Source of the DNA: Epilithonimonas sp042695135
GTDB lineage: Bacteria > Bacteroidota > Bacteroidia > Flavobacteriales > Weeksellaceae
Assembly: GCF_042695135.1 (NCBI RefSeq)
Contig: NZ_CP170547.1
Span: 3,162,001 to 3,226,000, forward strand
Length of the DNA: 64,000 nt
Direction: 5' to 3'
The position numbers and the translations under genes were made by a program. Below the pieces are notes generated by a model. The model was not told the DNA's origin. It did not search any database and saw only the letters and a list, made by a program, of their open reading frames with translations. Positions 26,226 through 34,675 of this stretch are shown here, piece by piece. Positions within the stretch are counted from its first letter, which is position 1. The number at the start of each line of letters is the position of its first letter.

Positions 26226-26401
26226 TTTATTTAAGATTTTTGCAAAGATAAGGATTTGTTTGGATGTCGGAAGTTGGAAATGTAAGTTATAGAATTGTCA
26301 GTCTGAGGCAAAGTTTATCCTGAGCCTGACGAAGGGAAGACCAATAAAAATTCAAAAATCGTCAGATTTTTTTCCATGTAAAATTTGTTGATTAGAAAGC
26401 C

Positions 26402-26521
26402 TTAAATTAATTTGGGCAGCTTTTCCGCCCTCCACTCCCAATCTTTTGCAAAATTCCGCCACAGCATTTTCCTCTGCTGAAATTTTGCAAAAGGATTTCC
26501 GTTCAGGTCGGGCTGCAGATC
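26402..26521 (-). repeat. Dispersed repeat, copy A (minus orientation)
   Basis: Read on the minus strand it starts with GCAGCCCGACCTGAACGGA and ends with GGGAGTGGAGGGCGGAAAA then GCTGCCCAAAT. Copy B with the same two ends is at 36940-37029. Between the ends the copies differ in length and sequence. A 74-codon ORF on the minus strand runs through it but is likely fortuitous. The 26226-26707 gap also holds a CTGAGCCTGACGAAGGG stretch and a GAGGCTCTCGAAGCC motif. Confidence 0.7.
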
Positions 26522-26651
26522 CAGCACGTATCCACGTTTTGTCATCAAATAAAAGCTGACTACATTCGATTAACAATTATCAGGTTGAGGCTCTCGAAGC
26601 CCAATATTTTAAAAGCTTTATTAACTGTATTTTATCTTAATTATTCGCTCT

Positions 26652-26682
26652 TGGTTCGTCATCAATTAAACCTTACTTTTGC
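26652..26682 (+). promoter_or_regulatory. Promoter of the ABC-F gene
   Basis: TTGG (26652-26655), 19 bases, then TACTTTTG (26675-26682): a very good match to the Bacteroidota TTG-N(19-21)-TANNTTTG promoter. The predicted 5' UTR is about 19 bases. Confidence 0.7.
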
Positions 26683-26707
26683 AAATTCAAATAAAATATA
26701 GAATAAA

Positions 26708-28630
26708 ATGCTTTCGGTTCAGGGATTAGGCTTACATCACGCAGGAAATTATCTTTTCAAAGACACCAATTTTACCATCAAAAAAGGAGACAAAATAGGT
26801 TTAGTCGGAAAAAACGGAGCTGGAAAATCCACGCTCTTAAAAATACTTTCCGGAGAGATCAATTTCTACGAAGGTAATGTGATCACGGAAGGTAAGATCA
26901 CGATTGGTTTCCTAAAACAGGATCTAGACTTCGTAAAAGGAAGAACAGTTTGGGACGAGACGATGCAGGCTTTTGAGCAAATCAATGCTTTGAAGGATGA
27001 ATTGGAAGAAGTCAATCACCAATTGGCCACAAGAACCGATTACGAAAGTGATGCTTACACCGACCTCATCAACAGAATGACAGATTTGAACGATCTTTTG
27101 ATGAATTTCGATGCTTATAACTTGGAAGGCGATGTGGAGAAGATTCTATTTGGACTGGGTTTCAAAGCGGATGATTTTCAAAAGATAACCGACGAATTTT
27201 CCGGAGGTTGGAGAATGAGGATTGAGTTGGCAAAATTGCTTCTTCAGCAAAATGATCTGATGCTTCTGGATGAGCCTACCAACCACCTGGATATGGAATC
27301 TATCATCTGGCTGGAAGATTTCTTGAAAGATTATCAGGGATCTATGCTTTTGGTAAGTCACGACAAGCAATTTATGACTTCCACTTGTAACCGGACTTTC
27401 GACGTCAACAACAGAAAAATTGATGATTACAAAGCCAATTATTCCAAATATCTGGAACTAAGAAAAGACAGAAAAGAAAAACTCATCCAGGCCAAAAAGA
27501 ATCAGGATGCAGAAATAAAACATACAGAAGAATTGATCAATAAATTCCGTGCGAGTGCTTCCAAAGCGTCTTTTGCACAGTCATTGATCAAGAAACTTGA
27601 CAAAGTAGAGCGCATCGAAGTTGAGAATGAAGACGTTTCCAAATTCAATATCCGGTTCCAACCGAGTGTTCAACCTGGAAAAGTGATTTTCGAAGCACAG
27701 AATCTGGGGAAAGCTTACGGGAAAAAACAGATTTTCGATAAAGTAGATTTCATCGTGGAAAGAGGAGCCAGAATTGCTTTGCTTGGACAAAACGGGCAAG
27801 GAAAAACGACTCTGGCGAAAATTCTTGCCGGTGACATTACAGATTATTCAGGAGCTTGGAATCTCGGTCACAATGTGAACATCGGTTATTTTGCTCAGAA
27901 TCAGGAAGAAGTTTTGACGCCGGACAAAACGGTTTTACAAGAGGCGGAAGATTCTGCAACCGAGGAAACAAGACCGAGAGTTCGTGATCTTTTGGGATCT
28001 TTCCTGTTCCAGGGCGAGGATGTGACCAAGAAAACGAAAGTGCTTTCCGGAGGTGAGAGAAACCGTCTGGCACTTTGTAAACTACTGCTCCGTCCTTTCA
28101 ACACATTGATTATGGATGAGCCTACGAATCACTTGGATATCCAGTCTAAGGAGATTATCAAACTGGCACTTCAGAAGTTTGAAGGGACATTGATCGTGAT
28201 TTCTCACGACCGTGAATTCCTGCAAGGTTTGTCGGACAAAATCTTCGAATTCCGTGACGGACGTATGAAGGAATTTCTTGGCGACATCAATGAATATCTT
28301 GAATTCAGACAGAAAGAAAGCATCCGTGAGATTTCGGCTGAGAAAGCAAAACTGCATCAGGAAGAAGTTCCTGAAGTGAAAATTAAGGTTCAGGAGCCTG
28401 TAAAAGAATCCAACGTGATTGTAAGCAAGGAACAAAAAAACATTCAGAATAAAATCAAAAAAGTAGAAGAAAAGATCTCTGAACTGGAACTTAAAATTGA
28501 GGAATTTGAAAATTCTTTCACCAAAGAAAATCCTTCCGAAGAGACTTTAGAAACTTACAGCAAAACAAAAGAGGAACTTGACATTACTTTACAGGAATGG
28601 GAATTCTTGGCAACTCAACTGGAAAGTTAG
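26708..28630 (+). CDS. ABC-F ATPase (Uup-type)
   Basis: A 640-residue soluble tandem ATPase without membrane segments, of the translation-associated ABC-F family. Two nucleotide domains: Walker A GKNGAGKST near residue 38 and GQNGQGKTT near 358; signatures FSGGWRMR and LSGGERNR; Walker B LLDEPTNHLD and IMDEPTNHLD. The linker between the domains holds the basic P-site motif region (ELRKDRKEKLIQAKK). A C-terminal coiled coil (about 560-640, KIKKVEEKISELELKIEE) resembles the DNA-binding tail of Uup. Roles in ribosome rescue or Holliday-junction stability are inference from homology. Confidence 0.9.
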   Translation: MLSVQGLGLHHAGNYLFKDTNFTIKKGDKIGLVGKNGAGKSTLLKILSGEINFYEGNVITEGKITIGFLKQDLDFVKGRTVWDETMQAFEQINALKDELEEVNHQLATRTDYESDAYTDLINRMTDLNDLLMNFDAYNLEGDVEKILFGLGFKADDFQKITDEFSGGWRMRIELAKLLLQQNDLMLLDEPTNHLDMESIIWLEDFLKDYQGSMLLVSHDKQFMTSTCNRTFDVNNRKIDDYKANYSKYLELRKDRKEKLIQAKKNQDAEIKHTEELINKFRASASKASFAQSLIKKLDKVERIEVENEDVSKFNIRFQPSVQPGKVIFEAQNLGKAYGKKQIFDKVDFIVERGARIALLGQNGQGKTTLAKILAGDITDYSGAWNLGHNVNIGYFAQNQEEVLTPDKTVLQEAEDSATEETRPRVRDLLGSFLFQGEDVTKKTKVLSGGERNRLALCKLLLRPFNTLIMDEPTNHLDIQSKEIIKLALQKFEGTLIVISHDREFLQGLSDKIFEFRDGRMKEFLGDINEYLEFRQKESIREISAEKAKLHQEEVPEVKIKVQEPVKESNVIVSKEQKNIQNKIKKVEEKISELELKIEEFENSFTKENPSEETLETYSKTKEELDITLQEWEFLATQLES

Positions 28631-28651
28631 ATTTAAACTTAAATAAATTAT

Positions 28652-28685
28652 AAACTGCATTGGAATATCTGATGCAGTTTTTGTT
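28652..28685 (+). terminator. Terminator of the ABC-F gene
   Basis: AAACTGCAT (28652-28660) pairs with ATGCAGTTT (28672-28680), followed by TTGTTT. Confidence 0.65.
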
Positions 28686-28759
28686 TAAAGATATTCGGTT
28701 TGTTTTTGTAATTTCACGACAAGAAACATTAATGAACCTCAAACACCAAATCCTTAATA

Positions 28760-29374
28760 ATGATCAATAATCTAAAGAACTTCCTCAACGAAGAACAAGA
28801 CCCGAAATCTGTAGAAAAAATCATAGAAAAAGTAAATGATCTCTTAACCCATGGAGAAACCGTTGAGTATGTAGCTGTACAGCAGAAACCAGCCATCAAT
28901 ATATCTCCCGACAGTATTGTTCTCACCAATAAAAGAATGATTATTTTCCGTTCCAAGACATTTGGTTTGGTGACAGATTTTCAGGATTATCTCTGGAAAG
29001 ATGTTAGCGACAGTCATATCAGTGAAGCGATTCTGGGCTCTACTTTCAAAATGACAGCCGTCAGCGGATTGGTTGAGACTATAGATTATATTCCAAAATC
29101 TCAGGCCAGAAAACTATACCAATATGCACAAGCCAAAGAGGAAGAAATGATAGAATACCGCCGACAAAAAGATCTGGAAGACAAACGCGCAACTGCCGGC
29201 GGAATCACAGTCAATACACAATCTGATAACCCAGAAGAAGCTAAGCCTAAACCAGAAATAACAACTGAAGATCCAATGGAAACCCTTTTGAAACTGAAAG
29301 CTTTTCTGGACAACGACTTGATATCTCTTGAAGATTACGAAACCAAAAAGAAAGAAATACTGGAAAGAATGTAG
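28760..29374 (+). CDS. Bacterial PH-domain protein with SHOCT tail
   Basis: A 204-residue cytoplasmic protein. Residues about 20-115 form a bacterial pleckstrin-homology domain of the YokE type (SIVLTNKRMIIFRSK, TDFQDYLWKDVSDSHISEAILG). A charged linker follows. The last 33 residues form a SHOCT domain (ETLLKLKAFLDNDLISLEDYETKKKEILERM region), a short module often at the end of oligomerising proteins. Exact role unknown. It stands alone with its own terminator. Confidence 0.8.
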   Translation: MINNLKNFLNEEQDPKSVEKIIEKVNDLLTHGETVEYVAVQQKPAINISPDSIVLTNKRMIIFRSKTFGLVTDFQDYLWKDVSDSHISEAILGSTFKMTAVSGLVETIDYIPKSQARKLYQYAQAKEEEMIEYRRQKDLEDKRATAGGITVNTQSDNPEEAKPKPEITTEDPMETLLKLKAFLDNDLISLEDYETKKKEILERM

Positions 29375-29400
29375 GTCCGAGACCAATCATTATAAAAATT

Positions 29401-29434
29401 AAAGCAAAATATCAACCGGTATTTTGCTTTTTAT
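29401..29434 (+). terminator. Terminator of the PH/SHOCT gene
   Basis: AAAGCAAAATA (29401-29411) pairs perfectly with TATTTTGCTTT (29420-29430), followed by TTAT. Confidence 0.75.
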
Positions 29435-29462
29435 TTAATTTTACAATCGTTAATAAAGAAAA

Positions 29463-30038
29463 ATGTCCCAGATCTTCAAATCTCACTTAGAAAAATTCAT
29501 CACAATAAACGATGAGGAGTTCGAAAAGATATTATCTTTCTTCGAGGTCAAAACCTTTGCTAAGAAAGAAGATCTGTTAAAGGAGGGACAGGTTTGCAGA
29601 CACAATTACTTTGTTTTGAAAGGGCTTCTGAGAAAGTTCTTCATCACCGAAAAAGGCACGGAACAAACCACAGAATTTGCCATAGAAACCTGGTGGATGA
29701 CGGATAACATCTCGTACGAGCACAAAACGCCTTCCGAATTCTACATCCAAACGGTTGAGAAATCGGAGCTTTTGGTGATTTCCTGTGACGCTCAGGAGCA
29801 GCTATTAGAAGAGTTTCCTGTGATGGAAAAGTATTTCCGGATCATTTACCAAAGAGCTTTTGCAGCATCTCAAAACCGGGTCAAATATATTTTTTCTTTC
29901 TCAAAAGAAGATTTCTATTTGCAATTGCTACAAAAACAACCGGCTTTCGTTCAGCGCGTTCCGCAATATCTCATCGCTTCTTTTCTCGGTTTCACACCGG
30001 AATATCTGAGTGAACTACGGAAGAAAATTGTTTCTTAA
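29463..30038 (+). CDS. Crp/Fnr-family transcriptional regulator
   Basis: A 191-residue regulator with an N-terminal cyclic-nucleotide-binding-like barrel (about 10-120; DLLKEGQVCRHNYFVLKGLLRKF) and a reduced C-terminal helix-turn-helix (YLIASFLGFTPEYLSELRKKI). It lacks the classic cAMP contact Arg-Ser pair, so the ligand is unclear. Such short Crp-like proteins are common in Flavobacteriia. It lies upstream of the AhpD-like gene in the same direction, 196 bases away across a dispersed inverted repeat, so a regulatory link is possible. Confidence 0.8.
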   Translation: MSQIFKSHLEKFITINDEEFEKILSFFEVKTFAKKEDLLKEGQVCRHNYFVLKGLLRKFFITEKGTEQTTEFAIETWWMTDNISYEHKTPSEFYIQTVEKSELLVISCDAQEQLLEEFPVMEKYFRIIYQRAFAASQNRVKYIFSFSKEDFYLQLLQKQPAFVQRVPQYLIASFLGFTPEYLSELRKKIVS

Positions 30039-30048
30039 ATTTTATTTT

Positions 30049-30140
30049 AATTAATATCTCTCGCAAATTTTACAGACCAGGCAGATTTATAGCTTAAAAC
30101 TAAATCTGCAAAATTTGCTCAATCTGCGAGAATATTAATT
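30049..30140. repeat. Dispersed inverted repeat with TCTCGCA / TGCGAGA arms, copy 1
   Basis: Outer arms AATTAATATCTCTCGCA (30049-30065) and TGCGAGAATATTAATT (30125-30140) are complementary apart from one extra base. Inside are repeats of CAGATTTA/AAATCTGC. A second copy with the same arms is at 45676-45757. Confidence 0.7.
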
Positions 30141-30234
30141 TATTTTCATAGTTCATTTCTTTCTTAAACCAGTTTAAGTTTTCCACGATTTTGATTCCTC
30201 AACTTTGTCTCATCAAATTTAAAAAATCAAAACA

Positions 30235-30678
30235 ATGGACAAACGAATCAACATCAACACGGTAGAACCGCACGCTTACAAAGCTATGTTCGCACTGGAA
30301 GGTTATCTTGCTCAGGCAGAAATCTCTAAAACCATCAAAGAACTTATTAAGATCCGGGCTTCACAAATCAACAACTGCGCTTACTGTCTGGCAATGCACA
30401 CCAAAGACGCGCTTAAATACGGCGAAACTCCCGAGAGACTTTTCATCGTAAGCGCCTGGCACGAAGCGGAAAGTTTCTTTACAGAAAAAGAAAGAGTGGC
30501 CTTGAAAATGACCGAAGAAATCACACAAATATCTCAACACGCACTGAGCGACGAGACCTACCAAAAAGCACTAACCGTCTTTTCTGAAAAACAAATTGCC
30601 GAGATTATTATGGCTATTGTCACCATCAATGCGTGGAACAGAATTGCTATCAGCACACAACTACAGATCGGAGAATAA
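30235..30678 (+). CDS. Carboxymuconolactone decarboxylase/AhpD-like protein
   Basis: A 147-residue all-helical protein of the CMD/AhpD superfamily. The redox motif NNCAYCLAMH has Cys48, Cys51 and His55, the pattern of AhpD-like peroxidase-linked proteins (C-x-x-C-x-x-x-H) rather than of the true decarboxylase. FYTEKERVALKMTEEIT-like spacing (here FFTEKERVALKMTEE) follows. It probably works in peroxide detoxification or as a thiol oxidoreductase. A terminator follows. A CAACTTTG box about 27 bases upstream resembles a -7 element. Confidence 0.87.
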   Translation: MDKRININTVEPHAYKAMFALEGYLAQAEISKTIKELIKIRASQINNCAYCLAMHTKDALKYGETPERLFIVSAWHEAESFFTEKERVALKMTEEITQISQHALSDETYQKALTVFSEKQIAEIIMAIVTINAWNRIAISTQLQIGE

Positions 30679-30701
30679 CAGATTTTCTAAAAGCGTTTCT
30701 T

Positions 30702-30742
30702 AAAAATCTCCGTATGTTTTAATAAAAAGGTACGGAGGTTTT
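30702..30742 (+). terminator. Terminator of the AhpD-like gene, with a duplicated right arm
   Basis: AATCTCCGTA (30705-30714) pairs with TACGGAGGTT (30731-30740, one G-U), followed by TT. The right arm AAAAGGTACGGAGGTTTT (30725-30742) is repeated exactly at 30747-30764. Confidence 0.65.
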
Positions 30743-30868
30743 AGTCAAAAGGTACGGAGGTTTTCATGAAAAGGACCGTGCCTTTTTGGGTGCCTCCGCA
30801 AACGCTCTATCCATCGGACTTGCAGAAGGGCATTTTTTTGTTAGAATTAAGGCAAAAAAACTAAAAAC

Positions 30869-30889
30869 CCCGGTCAGAATTTGATCGGG
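30869..30889 (-). terminator. Terminator of the pirin-like gene
   Basis: CCCGGTCA (30869-30876) pairs with TGATCGGG (30882-30889, one G-U). On the minus strand a T-rich run (TTTTTAGTTTTTTT) follows. Confidence 0.75.
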
Positions 30890-30944
30890 ATTTCGGGGTA
30901 AATAAATCGAAAAATGAAAATTTAATAACAACAATTTTATTATA

Positions 30945-31607
30945 TCATTCGGGGATTTCAAAGAATAAGATCAATGCATTTTCGCTCAACGCTTCGAATT
31001 CCAGTTCCTCGATATCCCAGATCAGGATCGCATCCCGGTTTTCTATCAACCGGTTCTGGAACTCAAATGCACCGTTGATCACCATTCCGAAGATCCCGTT
31101 ATTCTTCTCTTTCAGAATATATCGTCCTTCTTCTCTCCCATCAAAAACACCTATGAATCCGGGAAAATTAAAACCTAAATCAATAAAATTCAGTTTATTC
31201 CGGATTTCCAGATCCAATTGATTGATCCTGTAAGAGTTTTCTGTGATCTTTTTATTGAATTTAATAATCAAAACATCCGCATCTTCATTGGCAAGAACAT
31301 TTTTGATCATTACATTCTGATTTTCAGCAGATTCTAAAACTACGACTTCGCCGGTTTCTATTACTTTAAAGTCATTGATTCTGACTTTTCCGTAAAGCGG
31401 CAGAAAAATTACCTTCTGATTGGCTTTCAGAGTTACAAGGTTTTGAGAGTCTTTATAAATCACAAACTCTAAAACTTCACACAATGCAAGTGCTGCGCTG
31501 CTTTCCTTTCTATCATTTCTATAAACATCCGCAACAGCAGCACTTGAAGAAAGATCCCAAAACCTGTAATCTGATTTTAATATTTTTGAAGGGGTTTGAA
31601 CCAGCAT
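30945..31607 (-). CDS. Pirin-like bicupin protein
   Basis: A 220-residue soluble protein with two cupin-like beta barrels (about 20-115 and 135-215), similar to the pirin/YhaK-type proteins of Flavobacteriia. Key strands are VIFLPLYGKVRIN, ETGEVVVLESAEN and GIFGMVINGAFEFQ. The clear metal-binding HxH set of true pirins is not visible, so it may not be a quercetinase. Cytoplasmic. Monocistronic with its own terminator. The annotation rests on fold-like pattern and length and is moderate. Confidence 0.6.
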   Translation of the reverse strand: MLVQTPSKILKSDYRFWDLSSSAAVADVYRNDRKESSAALALCEVLEFVIYKDSQNLVTLKANQKVIFLPLYGKVRINDFKVIETGEVVVLESAENQNVMIKNVLANEDADVLIIKFNKKITENSYRINQLDLEIRNKLNFIDLGFNFPGFIGVFDGREEGRYILKEKNNGIFGMVINGAFEFQNRLIENRDAILIWDIEELEFEALSENALILFFEIPE

Positions 31608-31718
31608 ATTTTAATATTTATTAAGCCTTCGAGTTCAATGACATTGACAAAGCTTTGAGTTGTAGCAATGTCTTCCTGAGGCTCTTGAAGCAGGTTATAA
31701 ATTCTTCTTTAAATAAAA

Positions 31719-31774
31719 TTCCGGGACCCAATGCCAACAACCTATGAAATCTGACAACATCATGAATCCCGGAA
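31719..31774 (-). terminator. Large-loop hairpin after the dioxygenase gene
   Basis: TTCCGGGA (31719-31726) pairs with TCCCGGAA (31767-31774) over a 40-base loop. On the minus strand it is followed by TTTTATTT. This gap (31608-31862) otherwise shows no gene: the 61-codon minus ORF across it has no coding character. Confidence 0.4.
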
Positions 31775-31862
31775 AAAAATAAACTTATGAAAATTATTAT
31801 GGACATCTATATCTACGAGAGTAGTCAAATTACAGATGTTAAATTTTTAGATTAATATTTAA

Positions 31863-32591
31863 TTATGCATTCACCTTAATTGTATGTGTCAGCTTAAATC
31901 CCTCACTCACGCTTCCACTCACAATACTCATCTCATTCGCCGTTCCATCACTGAAGACGTTATCATTGGCGTTGTAAGTATAACCGCTCATTCCGCGGTA
32001 ACCGGTGCTTGCATTCACCATTTCTACCGCACTTCCCGATCCTTCCGGAAAAGCAATCTGGGTAATTAAAAGCGACGTTCCAACATTATTATAAATATGA
32101 ACGTGAATATGCGTTGCCCGACCATCATACCAACCGGGGAAAACAGAAGTAAAACTGACCTGTCCACTGGCGTTGGTCGTCTGTCTCCCTCTCAGGAAAT
32201 GATAACTTGTGTAATTGGTGGACTGCATTCCCGTTCCGCCATATTCCGAATAGTTGCCGTCTTTGTCGCAATGCCAGATATCGACGATCACGTTTTGTAA
32301 AGCGGCACAATCGGCTTTTACGTTTTGTATGGTTAAATTAATTTCGAAAGGAACGCCTGTTCTGTCACCAACTATATTGGTCTGGACAAGATCCGATGGG
32401 GATTTGGTGGGGAAAGGTCCTTCCGTCTCAGAATTGGTAACGGCACACGCTGTAGAAACAGAATTATCTATCGTTACATCTTCACTTTCATCATCGTTGC
32501 TTCTGCAATGCAGAATAAGCGGTGCCGCAAGTACAGTTACACCTGCTAATCCCAAACTTTTCAGGAAGTCTTTCCTGCTCACCATCCTCAT
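31863..32591 (-). CDS. Exported intradiol ring-cleavage dioxygenase
   Basis: A 242-residue protein with an N-terminal leader MVSRKDFLKSLGLAG. The SRKDFLK motif resembles a Tat signal but has RK, not RR. A Cys at residue 27-29 (ILHC) could be lipidated. The catalytic domain is the catechol-1,2-dioxygenase beta-sandwich: VDIWHCDKDGNYSEYGG, FLRGRQTTNASGQ and PGWYDGRATHIHVH, with the expected Tyr and two His iron ligands. It lies upstream of nothing related to aromatic degradation here. The substrate is unknown. Start may be ATG at 32591 or 32585. Confidence 0.85.
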   Translation of the reverse strand: MRMVSRKDFLKSLGLAGVTVLAAPLILHCRSNDDESEDVTIDNSVSTACAVTNSETEGPFPTKSPSDLVQTNIVGDRTGVPFEINLTIQNVKADCAALQNVIVDIWHCDKDGNYSEYGGTGMQSTNYTSYHFLRGRQTTNASGQVSFTSVFPGWYDGRATHIHVHIYNNVGTSLLITQIAFPEGSGSAVEMVNASTGYRGMSGYTYNANDNVFSDGTANEMSIVSGSVSEGFKLTHTIKVNA

Positions 32592-32705
32592 CTTCTAAAC
32601 ATTTAAGTTTTACAGGTCAAAAGTATGAGAGATAGGAAAGAAGAAGAAATTTTTGAGGAAAACGGCAGAATTGTGTCGATTTTCAGGCGAAATCTTAAAG
32701 GTATC

Positions 32706-33386
32706 TTAATAATATCCGATGATTTTCTTCAGATCGTCTTTATAAGTCTCTCCAACGGGAATGATGAAATCTTCCAGGTGAATATTTTTGTTCACTATAC
32801 CTTTGATCCCTTTTATTGGGAGAATATAAGACCTGTGAACACGGATAAAGTCCTTTTCCGGAAGTTTTGCAAGAATACTTTTCATTGAGGATCTTGCCGT
32901 GATCTTCGAAGCATTTTTTAGATGGATCTGAATATAATCGTCCAGACCTTCGATAAGTTTAATATCTTCGTAATCAATTTTGTGAAGCTTGTAATCTGCA
33001 CGGATCAGCAGATGCTGTGTCTGTAATTCTGAGCTCGACATCTGTTTCATCCTGTCAATCGCTTTCTGGAAACGGTCAAACGAAAAAGGTTTCACGAGAT
33101 AATCCACCGCATTCACGTCAAAAGCATCAACCGCATATTCTGAAAAAGCCGTTGTGAAGATCACTTTAATATCCTGCGACAGGCTTTTATAAAAATCCAG
33201 TCCGTTTTTATTGGGCATCTGGATATCCATAAAAATAAGATCCACAGGAAACTTCCGCAGGTATTTTTCCGCATCGCTCTGTTTATGAAAAGTTTTTTCC
33301 AGGCTTATATCATCAATCTTTGAAGCAAAGGTCTCGATGATCTTCAGCGCTAATATTTCGTCGTCTATGGCGATTGCTTTTATCAT
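32706..33386 (-). CDS. LytTR-type response regulator
   Basis: A 226-residue regulator with receiver domain (1-120; phosphoacceptor Asp54 in LIFMDIQMP) and LytTR DNA-binding domain (about 130-226; DDYIQIHLKNA, FIRVHRSYILP). Paired with the histidine kinase that ends 2 bases upstream of its start, so they form an operon. LytTR regulators often control cell-surface or peptidoglycan functions. The target is not visible. The next upstream gene on this strand, the M3 peptidase, is separated by a terminator. Confidence 0.93.
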   Translation of the reverse strand: MIKAIAIDDEILALKIIETFASKIDDISLEKTFHKQSDAEKYLRKFPVDLIFMDIQMPNKNGLDFYKSLSQDIKVIFTTAFSEYAVDAFDVNAVDYLVKPFSFDRFQKAIDRMKQMSSSELQTQHLLIRADYKLHKIDYEDIKLIEGLDDYIQIHLKNASKITARSSMKSILAKLPEKDFIRVHRSYILPIKGIKGIVNKNIHLEDFIIPVGETYKDDLKKIIGYY

Positions 33387-33388
33387 AG

Positions 33389-34570
33389 TTATGAGCTTAG
33401 GTCCAGATTGAGTTCAACTGAATACGTTCCGGATTCTTCATTAATATTAAGGGAATATTTGCCGGGATATAGCTTCTCCAATCGTTCGGTTGTATTTCTC
33501 ATTCCGACTTTGGTTGACTCATCTGCGGCGGAATGATTCACGATATTATTAAAAACTTTGAAATTAAGCTGCTCATCTTTCATATGAACTTCGATGGAAA
33601 TTTTAGAAGATTCTTCTGCATTGATTCCGTATTTGAAGGCATTTTCAATATAATTAAGAAGGATCATCGGAACTATCTTTACGCCTTCTGTATTTCCTGT
33701 TTCATTATAAGAAAAATCCAGGCTGTTATCGGTTCTTATGAGTTGCAACGCAATATAATCCTTAATGTAAAATAATTCTTTTGACAGGAGCACAAAATCA
33801 TTTTCGCTTTCTTCCACGATGTACCGCATTACATTGGATAATTTGAGAATACCTTCTGCTGCATCATCGGACTTTGTCAAAATTAATGAATAAATAGAAT
33901 TAAGCGTATTAAAAAGAAAATGCGGCTGAAGCTGATATCTTAGATTGAGAAGATCGGCTTTTGCTTTTGCACGCGCCATTTCTTTTTTCTTGATGGATTG
34001 ATAAAGAAAAAACGAACTCAGAAAAGAAAACAAAAATGGTAAGAGCCCGGAAACATACTTCCTGATAAAAGAATCATCTCTTCTCATATGAGGCGGAGGC
34101 GGAAAACCCTTTCTGTAACGGTGCATTTCTGAAGGTGGCGGGAAGTGATGAGCTTCGAATTCTGCTTTGTCTTTGGGTGAAAAATTTTCCGGCGGTAACG
34201 GAAAATCTTCAAAATCTGAAGACTTTTTCTGTGATTGACCCGAAATCTGATTCTGAAAAAAATCAAACTTCGGATCACTTCCGTGGTTATCCGGAAATAT
34301 AAAAAAAGGCAGTATAGAAATCCAGACATACGATAAAAAAACACTGGCCCAATAAAGCAAAAGCCTTCTCTTATCATATAATTTTGGAAGAAGAAAAGCC
34401 AGATTCAGATAGAAAAAAACAATAAACAAAACATATCTGGAAAAGTCTCTTTGAAAGAAAGACGAACTGAGCAAACGAAGGCTGCTGTCCAACTCCGGGG
34501 AAGACAATACCGGAATCAATAACAGTAAAAGTATCAATACAATATGATAATATATGTTTTTGTTTTTCAC
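33389..34570 (-). CDS. LytS-type sensor histidine kinase
   Basis: A 393-residue membrane kinase: about four N-terminal helices, a proline-rich stretch (residues 120-165, PPPENF, FPPPPHM), another helix (YVSGLLPFLFSFLSSF), then the His-kinase domain with the phospho-His in LQPHFLFNTLNS near residue 218, and an HATPase domain (MILLNYIENAFKYGI N-box; GMRNTTERLEKLYPG). It overlaps nothing but sits 2 bases from the response regulator, so the two are one signalling unit. Confidence 0.92.
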   Translation of the reverse strand: MKNKNIYYHIVLILLLLLIPVLSSPELDSSLRLLSSSFFQRDFSRYVLFIVFFYLNLAFLLPKLYDKRRLLLYWASVFLSYVWISILPFFIFPDNHGSDPKFDFFQNQISGQSQKKSSDFEDFPLPPENFSPKDKAEFEAHHFPPPSEMHRYRKGFPPPPHMRRDDSFIRKYVSGLLPFLFSFLSSFFLYQSIKKKEMARAKAKADLLNLRYQLQPHFLFNTLNSIYSLILTKSDDAAEGILKLSNVMRYIVEESENDFVLLSKELFYIKDYIALQLIRTDNSLDFSYNETGNTEGVKIVPMILLNYIENAFKYGINAEESSKISIEVHMKDEQLNFKVFNNIVNHSAADESTKVGMRNTTERLEKLYPGKYSLNINEESGTYSVELNLDLSS

Positions 34571-34628
34571 AGCGATTAGAATAATTTTAAACGAAGTTAA
34601 TTAAAAATTGATTCATAATTTAAAACAA

Positions 34629-34656
34629 AAAACGTTTCCCAAATCGGAAACGTTTT
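34629..34656 (-). terminator. Terminator between the M3 peptidase and the kinase genes
   Basis: AAAACGTTTCC (34629-34639) pairs with GGAAACGTTTT (34646-34656), loop CAAATC. It terminates the M3 peptidase on the minus strand. Confidence 0.85.
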
Positions 34657-34675
34657 CTTATTTATTTCTAAAAAT

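Noticed and set aside
26352..26576. 74-codon minus-strand ORF
   Set aside because: It lies within dispersed repeat copy A, and the second copy does not keep the frame.
30764..30961. 65-codon minus-strand ORF
   Set aside because: It crosses the terminator of the pirin-like gene and overlaps its 3' end. No coding character.
31621..31806. 61-codon minus-strand ORF
   Set aside because: Runs through a hairpin in an intergenic gap; no recognisable domain.
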